Positions 1 through 10,266 of a stretch of DNA of 27,209 bases are shown piece after piece. This stretch comes from Halicephalobus mephisto. Its lineage: Eukaryota > Nematoda > Chromadorea > Rhabditida > Panagrolaimidae. The position numbers and the translations under genes are program-made. Location of the stretch: NCBI GenBank assembly GCA_009193035.1, contig SWDT01000214.1:1-27209 (forward strand), read 5' to 3'. The notes beneath the pieces are model-generated. The model did not search any database. It saw only the letters and a program-made list of their open reading frames with translations, and had not been told where the DNA came from. Numbering within the stretch: position 1 is the stretch's first letter; each line of letters begins with the position of its first letter.

Positions 1-465
1 GCATCAGAAACGCGCCTTATTCTTTATTTTGATTATATTTAGACAAGGATTAATCTTGCTTTAAGAGATCACAACCAACCCCTTAAAGGTAACCCCATAT
101 GATCTCTAGTGGAAAAGAATCCTCATTGAATTCTAGGGGATACATGTTTCAGGATTTCTCACCAAAATGGTCCTGAAGCGAAAAAAAATTTAAAAAATAA
201 AATCGGGATTTGGAGATATTTTACCTCTGAACTTTTTCCAGACCCCCTCTTTTTTCGATGTTTTTTTCTTATCTGGTGTAGAATTCAATGAGGATTCAGA
301 ATCCGTCGTTTATTTTCATTAAATCAATGGGCGATGAGGCGAAAAATTGAAAAAACTAAATTCTCCAAAAGTTTTTTGATTGTAATTTTTCTAAATTTCA
401 TCTGCAAATGATGGTTTATATACCACTAGACTCAGAATTAAATTGCGAGTCGATTGATATATAAC

Positions 466-606
466 ATGTCAGAGTACAATATTGAATGGCTTCAGAAAGC
501 GCGGATTCTGAATCTCGCTCCAGAAGCCACTTCAGAAGACCGGACCTCGATTTTTCGCAATTATGCTCCCACACAATTCTGTGGACAAAAAATGAACGAA
601 AAATAA
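466..606 (+). other. Short open frame of uncertain status (46 codons)
   Basis: An ATG at 466 opens a 46-residue frame ending at TAA 604-606. It begins MSEYNIEWLQKARILNL and has a mixed, protein-like composition, unlike the overlapping frame at 486-674, which is serine/arginine-rich. No clear splice donor follows and no homologue is recognised. It could be a decayed exon or a fragment of a mobile element. The bases around it (1-465 and 607-810) show nothing else I can name. Confidence 0.2.
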
Positions 607-810
607 CAAGTCTCCGAGATTTGCCGTTCTGCCCTCGATTTTCTCAAAAAACGCGTTATATAAGCAAAAATTGAACGCAGAGTGTGACGCACCAGCTAGC
701 TGCCAGCTTGGAACTCTTTTAGAGATCTAGTCTGGCCTGTAACCTTTGTTTAATGCAGTTTCACTGGCCAATATTTAGCCAGTCAGTTTGCAGAAAGGAA
801 CTATACGACA

Positions 811-1340
811 GTTGCTCCTCAGTAACAGATGCTCCCCACCGACAGTTGATCCCCAGTAGGATATACTCCCCAATAAGGTTTACTCTCCAATATGATTTGC
901 TCCCTATTAATATATACTCCCTATTAATATATACTCCCTATTAAGATTTACTCCCTATTAATATATACTCCCTATTAAGATTTACTGCCTATTAAGATAT
1001 ACTCCCTATTAAGATATACTCCCTATTAAGATTTACTCCCTATTAATATATACTCTCTATTAAGATATATTCTCTATTAAGATATACTCCCTATTAAGAT
1101 ATACTCCCTATTAAGATATACTCCCTATTAAGATTTACTCCCTATTAATATATACTCTCTATTAAGATATATTCTCTATTAAGATATACTCCCTATTAAG
1201 ATATACTCCCTATTAAGATTTACTCCCTATTAATATATACTCCCTATTAAGATATACTTCCCATTGGGACTTACTCCCCAATAACAAATGTTCCTCATCG
1301 AAATTTGTTCCCCAGCTACAGTTACTCCTCATTGATAGTT
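811..1340. repeat. 17-bp minisatellite with homogenised core and degenerate edges
   Basis: The unit is ATACTCCCTATTAAGAT and close variants (ATTTACTCC, ATATACTCT, TATTAATAT). It runs head to tail through about 895-1262. On both flanks (811-894 and 1263-1340) the same 17-bp spacing continues with strongly diverged units such as GCTCCCCACC and GTTCCCCAGC. A six-unit block starting at 1030 recurs at 1132, a 102-bp higher-order period. This is a classical non-coding tandem array expanded by unequal exchange or slippage. Confidence 0.95.
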
Positions 1341-1613
1341 GCTTCTTTTTAATTCACGCTGATTTTGAAATTCTTTTTAAATCAGTGTTTTTCTGGCTTA
1401 ACTGAGATATCAAGTTGATTTAACCACCAAGGAACCAATATATAAACGAAAGAAATCATATAAATAGTATTAAATAGGGGGACATCTGTCATATAGCTTG
1501 AAAATTGCCACTTAATGACATTTGATTTTCCTTAAAATTGAGCTGATTTCAGTATTTTTTCTTTTTAAATAAACCTTTTTGTTTTGATTAACATTTTAGG
1601 CTAGTCTAGTTAC

Positions 1614-2092
1614 CAAAAAAATAACATAAAAATGAAAAAACTATGAATCTTAGAAAAAAAGGGACAAATATTTCACAAATTATTAAACAACTTATTTTTG
1701 CGTTAATTTTTTAGTTACTTGATAGGTATCCTAAGAAGTGATTCAACTATCGAAAAAATTGTGAATTTTAGAATATAAAGGAACAAAGACTTCTTAGGAT
1801 ACTTATCAAGTAACTAAAAATTACCATAAAAACATAAAAATAAGTTGTTTAATAATTACTCTAAGAAGTGATTCAACTATCAAAAAAATAACACAAAGTC
1901 GAAAAAGTTGTGAATTTTAGAATATAAAGGAACAAATACTTCTTAGGATATTTATCAAGTAACTAAAAAATTATCCTAAAAACACAAAAATAAGTTGTTT
2001 AATAATTACTCTAAGAAGTGATTCAACTATTGAAAAAATAACACAAAGTCGAAAAAATTGTGAATTTTAGAGTATAAAGGGACAAATAAAAC
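1614..2092. repeat. 130-150 bp tandem repeats with inverted arms
   Basis: The marker CTAAGAAGTGATTCAACTAT occurs at 1731, 1861 and 2011, so spacing is 130 and then 150 bp. A diverged partial first copy starts near 1614 (AAAAAAATAACATAAAAATG, then a GGGACAAATA segment). Within the block, 1678-1737 is roughly the reverse complement of about 1789-1853: the arm AACAACTTATTTTTG through CTTGATAGGTATCCTAAG pairs with CTTAGGATACTTATCAAG through AATAAGTTGTT. No coding potential is visible. Confidence 0.85.
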
Positions 2093-2400
2093 AAAGAAGG
2101 AACTATCATACAGCTCAAAAAAGAGATATGATAGAACTTTCATGGCAGAAAAAATATTCTCAAAAAAGACAATTATTTGCATAAGGAATTACGCTCAGAA
2201 ATTTTTTATTTTCAACAAAATCTTATGATTCATGATTCGACAACATTGAGAATGGAAAATTCACTTTTTAAATAGAAATATATTTTACGGTTCAAACGTT
2301 ATAATTAATCTTGATGTATTTGCAAAATAAGGTATTTTTATTTTGAGTGTTTTCATAGTTTTTAAAATTTGTAAAATTTCGTTGGATTATTAATGAACTT
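2093..2400. other. AT-rich spacer with no recognised feature
   Basis: This stretch between two repeat arrays is AT-rich on both strands, with stops in every frame. I see no gene, hairpin or repeat that I can support in it. Confidence 0.6.
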
Positions 2401-3260
2401 CTAGATCCTTGAAAATTAAAGTAAAAGTAGTTACTGAAGTCATGTGGGTCGTCTGGGCTATGGTAATTGGAGTCTAGGAAGATACTTGGATTACTTATTA
2501 ACGTAAGTAGATCCTAAGGGAGTATTTGTGGGATTTCTTGACTGTTGTGTAGATTTTAAATGAGTATATAATCAATTACTAATCCTTCTAAATCTTATAA
2601 ATACCAAAGTCGTTTATTAATTTTTCTTAATCCAAAATAGCTACATGAATGACTTACAGTTTTTTTTGTAAATCTTGCATAAATACTTCAATTATCTACC
2701 AACTTTTGTGAATCTTAGATATGTACATAAATGAGTTATCAACTCTTATAAACCTAAACAAGTATTCAATCATCTGCTAACTTTTCTTAATTCAGAATAG
2801 CTACATGAATAACTTACTGTTTTTTGTAAATCTTGCATAAATACTTCAATTATCTACTAACTTTAGTAAATCTTAGATATGTACATAGATGAGTTATTAA
2901 TTCTTATAAACCCTAAACAAGTATTCAATCATCTACTAATTTTTCTTAATCCAAAATAGCTACATGAATGACTTACTGTTTCTTGTGAATTCTGCACAGG
3001 TACATACATCACTAATTTTCCCTGATCTTGGATGAATACTTGCATCACTTGTTAATTTTTATTAATCTTTGATGTGCATTTGATTATTTACGGACTTACA
3101 AACCCTAACCAAGTTTCCGAATCACTTACTGACTCTGCTGGATTCAAAATATCAAATAACTTCTAAATTCTGAAACAGTTTCTAGACAAACTATCATCTA
3201 TCTGAATTACTTCTATAATTTAACATTTTTAAAAATCATTTATTACTTTAAACACTAAAT
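2400..3260. repeat. 160-bp higher-order array built from 40-bp subrepeats
   Basis: The marker TTTTTCTTAA followed by TCCAAAATAGCTACATGAA (with variants) begins at 2621, 2781 and 2940, a period of 160 bp. Each 160-bp unit splits into four diverged subunits of about 40 bp, beginning AAATCTTGCATAAATACTTC, AAATCTTAGATATGTACAT, AAACCCTAAACAAGTATTC and AATCCAAAATAGCTACATG. Each subunit has the shape sequence-start, TACTT or TACAT, then TTATTAAT. More degenerate subunits extend to about 2400 on the left and 3200 on the right. No gene is visible. Confidence 0.85.
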
Positions 3261-3332
3261 GTAATATTCTATAAATAAAGTACCGTATTTCTTTATATAA
3301 ATTAAACTTTACGATTCAGAGCCAAAATGTCA

Positions 3333-4874
3333 TTAGTTTGAATTCTTGAAGATGAATTCAAGCTTCTGTTCAATTCCATTTTGCTTCAAATAAGTAGCCA
3401 TCTGTCGGTATACGGTATCGGCGTCCAGATAACTTATTCCTTGAGGACCATAGACGAAAACAATTGTCTCCGACTTCAGATTCTCATAGGACCCTTTCTT
3501 CGGTCCGTCTTCAATAGTGGATCTGGATTTGTAGAGGACCTGCGAAGTTGGATCTACCTTAAATCCTTTCCCGAAGTTGTAATGACGGACTTTGTGGATA
3601 ATTTTGCCTTTTTCGCTCAAATTTGGAATTTTACTTGCTACTGCTCTGATTCCTTTTTCGATTTCTTGTTCTAAGGCATAAGTGCATTCAATGTTGCAAA
3701 TAGTAATCTTCAAGATTACTGTATGGACTTCTCTTCTTTCTATTCTTTCAATGCACTTCTTAGCTTCAATCATATCAGGGTGATCTATGCTAGAGTTCTT
3801 AATTAAAAAGAGGATATGGTCGTCCAACTTGATGTAGGCTTCGATGTCGATACTGTCCATCAAGCATTTTGAAGAGTTTTTAATTTCTCTCTTGCTCCAA
3901 GGATTTTCAGATGGGGTAAAGCAAGCATGATTGCTTGATGGAGCTGATACTCCAGAGCGTAGGCTTTCTTGTGGAAGTAAACTTTCATGTATAAGGATTT
4001 TCTTGAATTGTAAACATCCGGGATTTCGTCTGCTAACTTTCCATCGAATGTGAGTCTTTCTTTTCCGTCAAATTCCTGGATGTCGATTCCACTGATCAAA
4101 CGAGAGATAAAACGAGGACCAACAGAAACATCGACACCAGTGTGATGAGAATCCCTGGCCAGATAGTCCAGTTTATCAATATCAACACCGTGATAGACGT
4201 TTGCGACGATCTCGTAGAGGTAATGTTTAGAGACAGGACGGCCCTTCAAAATCTCATTATTATTGGAATGAACAAGGCTTGCAGGAGGATCAATCATTTC
4301 TCTGATGAACTGGAAGTCGGTTTCCGTCAAATATTCGGACAGTTCCTCTTTGGCTTTCGGTTCTTTTTTCAGAATGTAGTTGAAGATTTTGACAGATAAT
4401 TCCTCGTGCTGAAAATTTAAACTACTTAACAATTTTCTACAAAAACTAACTCTGAATTTTCCGTTGATTTTGATCATGACTGGATCAAAAGTATGACTGA
4501 AAGGTCCATGTCCAAGGTCGTGACAAAGTCCGGCAATGATCACGCAGAGCATATCTGTGCCGGTGATGTCGTTGCGTTTCTTTTTCAGTTTCTTATTACT
4601 CTTCGGGCCAGCTCAGCGACCCTAATAATAATCGATTATAAAGTTATTTTTTATAAAAAACAAACCCCAACGAGTGTTCAAATCTCGTGTGAACTGCTTG
4701 TCTGTAGATTTTGTCGACGACCCCGAGTTGTTTGATGTTGTTCAGTCTCTGGAAGGCCGGAGTGTCAATGATGGAGAAGCAGACCTTCGGAATCTTGATC
4801 TTCTCGTAGATTCCTCCTGCATGTTGGATAAAAGCATCAGGAGCATCGGGATCCCATTCTATTACTTTCTTCAT
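3333..4874 (-). CDS. SAMHD1-like HD-domain dNTP triphosphohydrolase, frame broken twice
   Basis: Likely a metal-dependent dNTP triphosphohydrolase of the SAMHD1 family, which lowers cellular dNTP pools and in vertebrates restricts viruses. Exon 1 runs from ATG 4874 to 4666. The intron is 4665-4622 (44 nt). Exon 2 runs from 4621 to the stop at 3333. The HD metal site is visible: H in HTRFEHSLG, HD in AGLCHDLGHGPFSH, and D in DKLDYLARDSHHTG. Other family signatures are IIDTPAFQRLNNIKQLG, KGRPVSKHYLYEIV and MDSIDIEAYIKLDDHI. No N-terminal SAM domain is present. Translation needs two frame changes, each consistent with one missing base: one between about 4588 and 4610, just inside exon 2, and one near 3860-3880. 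A CCTTGCAG ending at 4909 could be a cis- or trans-splice acceptor upstream of the start. The breaks may mean a pseudogene or assembly errors. Family assignment is strong; functional status is uncertain. Confidence 0.85.
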
Positions 4875-4919
4875 TTTTTTATTTTTTGGATAAGAAACAG
4901 ACTGAGACCTGCAAGGAAT
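4605..4919 (+). repeat. Inverted 315-bp duplication, left arm
   Basis: Bases 4605-4919 are the reverse complement of 26895-27209, with no difference found by eye. The arm covers the SAMHD1-like exon 1, its 44-nt intron, the first 17 nt of exon 2 and about 45 nt upstream of the ATG. The outer break at 4919 lies 10 bp upstream of a splice-acceptor-like CCTTGCAG. The inner end is unknown because the right arm is cut by the window edge. Confidence 0.95.
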
Positions 4920-4930
4920 CAATTATCATA

Positions 4931-6010
4931 ATGATTAAAAAGGAAAACTCGCTTTCACTTTTTCTAGTCCAACGATTCTCTTTGTTCCTAAAACAAATAA
5001 TTTGAATAAAAATAGAACGGAGATAAACTTACCATACTGGAATGTCTCAATATCAGGAACTCAATTGGGTTTGTCAGATCTGACTAAGTACTTTTTTCTA
5101 CAAATATATCGCCTATTAATATCGTTGGAAATTTTACAATTAATTTTACAAAATTTTTTGAAAATAAAGACTCCTGACGCCAAATAATGGTCGGACAGAG
5201 TTCTAAGATTATCAAAAGCAATTAATTCCTAGTTTTTTAACTTTTCTGGAGAAAAACATTCAAACGAAATAAACCCTTATCAAGGTGTTTCCGGCCCAAG
5301 TATATGGCTATAATGATTAAACATTCATTTTTTTTAATAGAGAAAAGCTAATTTTATCAGGCATAAAACAATGATAGCAATCTCGTGATCTGTTTTTATG
5401 TTCCTATTAAATCCAAGAACAACGAACATTTACAAATAATTCCATCCAAACTAATTATTTTTTAACAATAAATAATGAAATTCAGTACCAAAGTGATACA
5501 GTAATGATGTTCTCCTGTTTCGATGAATGTTCAAGTCATGAATAATTTATTTTTAGAAACCGAATGAATTATAAGATCAATTTGAATTTTCTTAAAGAAT
5601 TTTAAAGCAATCGGGAATTCAAAGTTTCCTTTTACTGAATCTATAGTTTATCAAATTAGTAAATTAATTTCTACTTTTCAGGACTTTCTGAAAGCCATTC
5701 TTTGCATTATTAGTTAAATTAAAAACTTTTGACAAATCAAAGTTTACTGTCTGTTGTCAATAAACGTTCAATCATGATTCATTCCAATAATAATCTTCAT
5801 TATGAACTTCCTCATTTTTATAACATTTTAATCTTCTAAACAATGGCTTTTCTAACAAAAATAATAGATTATCCGTTTTATGGATTACTAATTCTTCCAA
5901 TTTAGAAATTTAAAACTCATCTTTCATCCCAACTTGGGATTATGACGATTGTTATCCCCTTATATTCACCCCATTTGTTGCTATTTCAATCGAGTGACAA
6001 ATTGAGTGCA
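4931..6010. other. AT-rich intergenic region between divergent genes
   Basis: This spacer separates the minus-strand SAMHD1-like gene from the plus-strand EF-hand gene and must hold both promoters. It is AT-rich with many homopolymers. A frame at 5002-5187 has no signature or splice logic and is taken as chance. I see no repeat or conserved element that I can name. Confidence 0.6.
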
Positions 6011-7108
6011 ATGGTAATTCGTTTGATTTTTTTCTCTATAATTCTTCATTTGGTTTTTGCGAAGCAGAAGACTAATTCAAGCTGCGCTGGAAAAACTCAA
6101 GATATAAACGAAATCGTGGATCAATGGACTTATTGTGGATCCAATGCAACAATTATGGATAACTTCAATGCTATGGACACAAACGGAGATGGTGTTGTTG
6201 ATGGAGATGAATATGAAACAGAATGTTTTGAACCGTTTACCAAATCAATGTATTGTTACTTCGACTCCAACGGTAAGATTATATATTTGATTAAATGTGC
6301 TAAAAGTAGTCTTTCAGGAGACGGTAATACTACCGTTCCGGAATTCAAAGACAGATTAGCTGATTATCTTATCGTTGCTCATGATCTTGTCCAATTTGAC
6401 ACCAATAATGACAGTTTATATTCAAAAGACGAAATTGTTAAATATCTTGCCTTCCGGAGAATGGATAGCACCAACGCTAGCAGCCTCAACTTCTCCATGA
6501 ATATTACTGAGTTTGCTTTATTTACTGTCATTGTTCCCAATGATACATATCCTTGTCTGAAAATCCCTGAAAATGATAGGTTGACGCCTGGTTACTGTGA
6601 GCCCGTAGGCATAGATCCGGATTTTATGTATTACAAAATCTATGAAAAAAATGGAACCACACCTTACAATAATAAGAGTTTGTACTATGCCTTTTACAAC
6701 GAATTGACTTGGAAGTACACTGAATTCAACCCTAACTGTAAGTAAATAATATCTTTATCGTATTTTATAAACTTCTCTTTAGTGGACAACCAAATATTAA
6801 AGAGAGAATGGGAATTTTTCTTCTTCTCAGATGTCTGTGCAGAAAAAATGATCAAAAAGTACGACAGTGACGGAGATAATGCCCTTTCTAAAGAGGAAAT
6901 GATGGAGTTTATGAAGTTCCTGAATATCGAAAGAAGGAACCTCTGGAAATTAACTCATGGTGGAAAAACGTTAAATAAAGACGACATCATAAAATTAATG
7001 AAACAGTGGCCAAATGAAGAGTTCAGAGAATTTTATGATCCTAACACTATTCAGTTTGCTTATTATTCTGACAAAATTCACACTCCTTACAGAAATGGCA
7101 CTCACTAA
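6011..7108 (+). CDS. Secreted EF-hand calcium-binding protein (three exons, 335 aa)
   Basis: Predicted calcium-binding protein exported through the secretory route. Exons are 6011-6272, 6318-6737 and 6783-7108, with two 45-nt introns that restore one frame of 335 residues. I start at the ATG at 6011 because it gives a clean signal peptide (MVIRLIFFSIILHLVFA); an in-frame ATG at 5942 would bury it. Canonical or near-canonical EF-hand loops are DTNGDGVVDGDE (about 56-67), DSNGDGNTTVPE (85-96, interrupted by intron 1), DTNNDSLYSKDE (115-126) and DSDGDNALSKEE (about 255-266). A degenerate fifth lies near MDSTNASSLNFS. Several N-glycosylation sequons and paired cysteines support an extracellular or ER-lumen location. 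No transmembrane segment follows the signal. A polyadenylation-like AATAAA lies near 7124. It might be a calumenin-like or parasitism-type secreted protein, but the exact family is not recognised. Confidence 0.85.
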
Positions 7109-7786
7109 AAGTTTAAGGGGAAAATAAAGATAATGACAGCATAAATTTTATATATGATTCAGGAACATTTAAAAATAACTCATTTTAAATCATTAGACAT
7201 TTTTTGATGATCAAGGCTTTTGCTCAGTTAATTTTGGTTATTTTCCTATTCATATCTGTTCTTTGTTGTTTTCTATCAACTTGATAGTTTAAGAAAACCA
7301 CAACAAATATTGTGTCTTCCATGGAAATTCTATAATTAGAAGTAAGGTTGTCTTCTCAGAAAATACGAAATTAACTCTCATAAAGAAGTTGCTGATGGTC
7401 ATAACTAGTTCTCTCATTTTGAAACAAATATAACTTTACACCAGAAGTAACTCGAGAAGAGGGTAAAGATCAATCTGTGGAATTCTTGATCAATGTTCCT
7501 TTTTGCATTGTTATTCGAAGATAAGTCTATTCTGGGCTAATGCTTCGCTCATCTAGTCTTCAAATAAGATATGGGCCACGCAACGATTTACCTTATCTGT
7601 TTTATTGACGTATTTACATTCATTTTCGATGTCTTTAGCAGCTAACAAAAGCTTGAAATCAATATATTACCTTGGCCAATAGAACCGATGATCCGATTAT
7701 GATATCATTTGCAAGCCATTAAGTATATTCATCATATATATTCTCAGGCTGTATTAAAACGGAGTTTATTTTTTGTTGTAATTAAA
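7109..7786. other. Intergenic region upstream of CUB gene 1
   Basis: Contains the 3' end of the EF-hand gene and the promoter of the first CUB gene. A GATA-type site (CTTATCTG, near 7593) and the paralogue-shared block at 7650-7710 lie here. Around 7500-7560 there is weak similarity to 17530-17600 (shared GCATTGTTATTC), on the other side of the CUB cluster. No convincing gene is seen. Confidence 0.5.
7650..7710 (+). promoter_or_regulatory. Upstream element shared by the CUB paralogues (copy 1)
   Basis: CTTGAAATCAATATATTACC followed by GATGATCCGATTATGATATCAT ends about 80 bp before the ATG. Related blocks precede the other two CUB genes at 11052-11109 and 14630-14677. Conservation beside otherwise diverged intergenic DNA suggests a promoter element, though shared ancestry of the duplicated unit is an alternative. 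Confidence 0.5.
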
Positions 7787-10266
7787 ATGTGTTTTTACAT
7801 TTTATTAGTTCTTTTTACAGTGTTGAATACGGCTGTATGTGAACAGAACTTCAATTGTATTAATTACGTTAATGTGGACGATGGCGCAACTTATATTTCG
7901 ACTCCAAATTTTCCCGAAACCATTGATGGGAAAAATCTGTCGCACTGTTACTTTAACCTCGAAAGTGAATCTGGGAATTTGGTTTTTATAATAACTAATG
8001 GATACTTGAAGAATGTGGTTATCACATGGGATACGTCAACCAGGTAAATTCAGTTTGGTAATTTTAAAGTTTACTTCGAATAGCTTTTATCGCGAAATCG
8101 ATACGAACATTGACTATTATCAGTTTATTGGAAAATCTATTTCCTTCAAATTGTCGAACAATGCTTCTGATCTCAAAAACGAAACAGAATGGCAAGCCTT
8201 TCAAGGATTCATCTACGATACAAATGGTTCTTCTCATTCGTACGAAATTGACTTCTTAAACAAGTCTGATCCTGAACTCTCGCAATCCGAAATACTAGTA
8301 CCGTTGACTTCAGAACTCAGTACCGACTGTAAATGGAATGTTTCCTTGCAAAGCACAACTGTATATTTAAAACTGCTATTTAATCTGAATATGATTAACA
8401 ATTCAGGTCTCTTTGAAACTGATCCAGATATAGGGATCAGGTACTTTTTGTTGATTTAATTATGATTAAAGTATCGGTATTTTAGTCACTTCAGCCCATA
8501 TTCTACAAACGGAACGGAAGTTGTGAAAATTAGTGGACTGATTTCGTTTTTCATGATTACTTACTATAATAATATGCATGATGCCGATTATGGAAGTTTA
8601 AGAGGCTTAGTCAGCTTAGCTCCTTTGGATAATCAATTACAAATAAACTGCACACATGATAACTCAACTAAGAATATATTTATTTTTTCGTATCTCGACT
8701 TCATTAATGGGTATCCAAACAATGCTGTAAGTGCTTATAAGTTTGTAAAATAAAAAATAAATCCTCTTTTAGTATTGTTTTCAATCAATCGAAGCCCATA
8801 GTGGAAGGCAATTCACCTTTTGGTTTAAAACGTTTTACATGGAGGAAGCCTATGACAATGTCACTGTTCAAAATGTGGCACAATTTGATGGAATGAAAAT
8901 GTTACCTGGTCACACCTATATTGCTCCTTCATATGATCTTTCCCTTCATTTTTATTCTGACGGAAGCATCACTCAAGCTGGGTTTAAAGTAGTCATTAAA
9001 GAATACGGTATGAGTTTGTCATAACAACAGAATTCTATTAGAAGATTTCAGACTGCTTAAGTGGACACGTCACTATACCTATTCCATGTTCTGGAACCAT
9101 AAATGCAACATTTCTAGAGAATCTTCCGAATTCTTATGTGTTTTGTTCTTTCGAAAATACCCACATTTATGTAGGTTTCTTAGAATAGATATAGACAACT
9201 TATAAGTTGATTAATTTAGTTCAAAATGGATGATAAATGTGCTATTGCAACTGATTTTATTGCTCTGCATTATAATATCACTCAAAACAACATATTACAA
9301 GGAGTTGCTCAAATTCCAGATGGCTTCTGGTACTCACTGTGAGTTTCTTTCATTTATTTTTATTTTCATTTATCTTTAGATACTACGAAAGAACAGTAAT
9401 TCCTGTAAATTACAACGTGTTTGTACAATATTATGAATTATTTGGTATCGTTGACATTACAGATATTTCTTTCTCCATGACACTATATCAGATTCCTACA
9501 CCAAAACGTGTTGACAATTTAATTTTAAACGAAACGACTACACATATCTTCTATGATCTTTCAAAAATACCAGATAATAGTTATGTAGAAGTTCAACGTA
9601 GCATGTCTTATGACTCGAAGATTGATTACTACTTTGTGACAAACAGTGACTATGGGGTCCTTGATTTCTATGAAGGATTCTTTGAGTATTATATAGCACC
9701 GTAAGTTTTAATGAACTCATTCACGAATAATTCCTAGCGTTTAGAGTAGATCAAATCGGTATTACTACTGCCAGCATCAATAATCGACGATTTATGCCTT
9801 ACGGATATCGCTCATCGGTCTATATAAATCTGGTGTATAATGAGAAACAAAGCAAAAATTACAGTGCATTTATGTTTATCAGACCCCATAATTGTTAGTG
9901 GTTTTTTTATTTCACTTTAAATAATTAATTTCAGTACAAAGATCTAACTGTCTTTTCGAACACGACGTAATTGATGCCAAACTATTAGCTAAAGAGAACG
10001 GGAAACTGACGATGGTCAATAATGGAACAGGAACTTGCACAGTGACTCTGCTAAATCCATTTCAAGAAAATCAAATTTACTTGGACGAGTTCTGGACAGA
10101 TTCTGTTTCCGATCCTGTGGAAGTCCATGATGAGAATGGATTGCTGTTTGGTTTCACGAAGTTCAACGAAATCAAACAATTCTTCTTGGAGGAAAAGTTT
10201 TATCAATTTATTCTACCTCCAGAGACTAGTTTTACTGTAATTGGACATGAAAATAAGCTAAATTAA
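7787..10266 (+). CDS. Secreted multi-CUB-like protein, paralogue 1 (nine exons, 709 aa)
   Basis: Predicted secreted, glycosylated protein of several CUB-like beta-sandwich domains, probably for extracellular protein or glycan contact. Exons: 7787-8043, 8084-8440, 8486-8726, 8773-9007, 9052-9170, 9220-9338, 9380-9700, 9745-9893, 9935-10266. Introns are 40-49 nt, and the summed length is exactly 710 codons. Residues 1-18 form a signal peptide (MCFYILLVLFTVLNTAVC). The first domain has the CUB opening ISTPNFP plus a paired cysteine. The clearest domain spans about 270-363, with YDNVTVQN and YSDGSITQAGF resembling the CUB FxSDxSxxxxGF core. Further cysteine-framed repeats follow, including CSGTINATFLENLPNSYVFC (exon 5) and the C-terminal exon 9 domain. 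There is no transmembrane anchor. It is first of a tandem trio, nearly identical to paralogue 3 in exons 1-3 and 7 but closer to paralogue 2 at intron 7 and exon 8. No catalytic motif is visible. Confidence 0.8.

Noticed and set aside
486..674. 62-codon plus-strand frame rich in serine and arginine
   Set aside because: It overlaps a more protein-like frame at 466-606, has low-complexity composition and no splice or homology support.
811..1340. Regular repeats that could suggest a CRISPR array
   Set aside because: Units are 17 bp, directly abutting without unique spacers, in intron-bearing eukaryotic DNA; this is a minisatellite.
3381..4931. Several plus-strand frames opposite the SAMHD1-like gene
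   Set aside because: They are antisense shadows; the minus strand carries the conserved HD-domain motifs.
5002..5187. 61-codon plus-strand frame
   Set aside because: AT-driven composition, no motif, no splice sites and no counterpart elsewhere.
9538..9720. Minus-strand frames opposite CUB exon 7 (also 16508-16723)
   Set aside because: They recur only because the sense exon is duplicated; they are antisense shadows.
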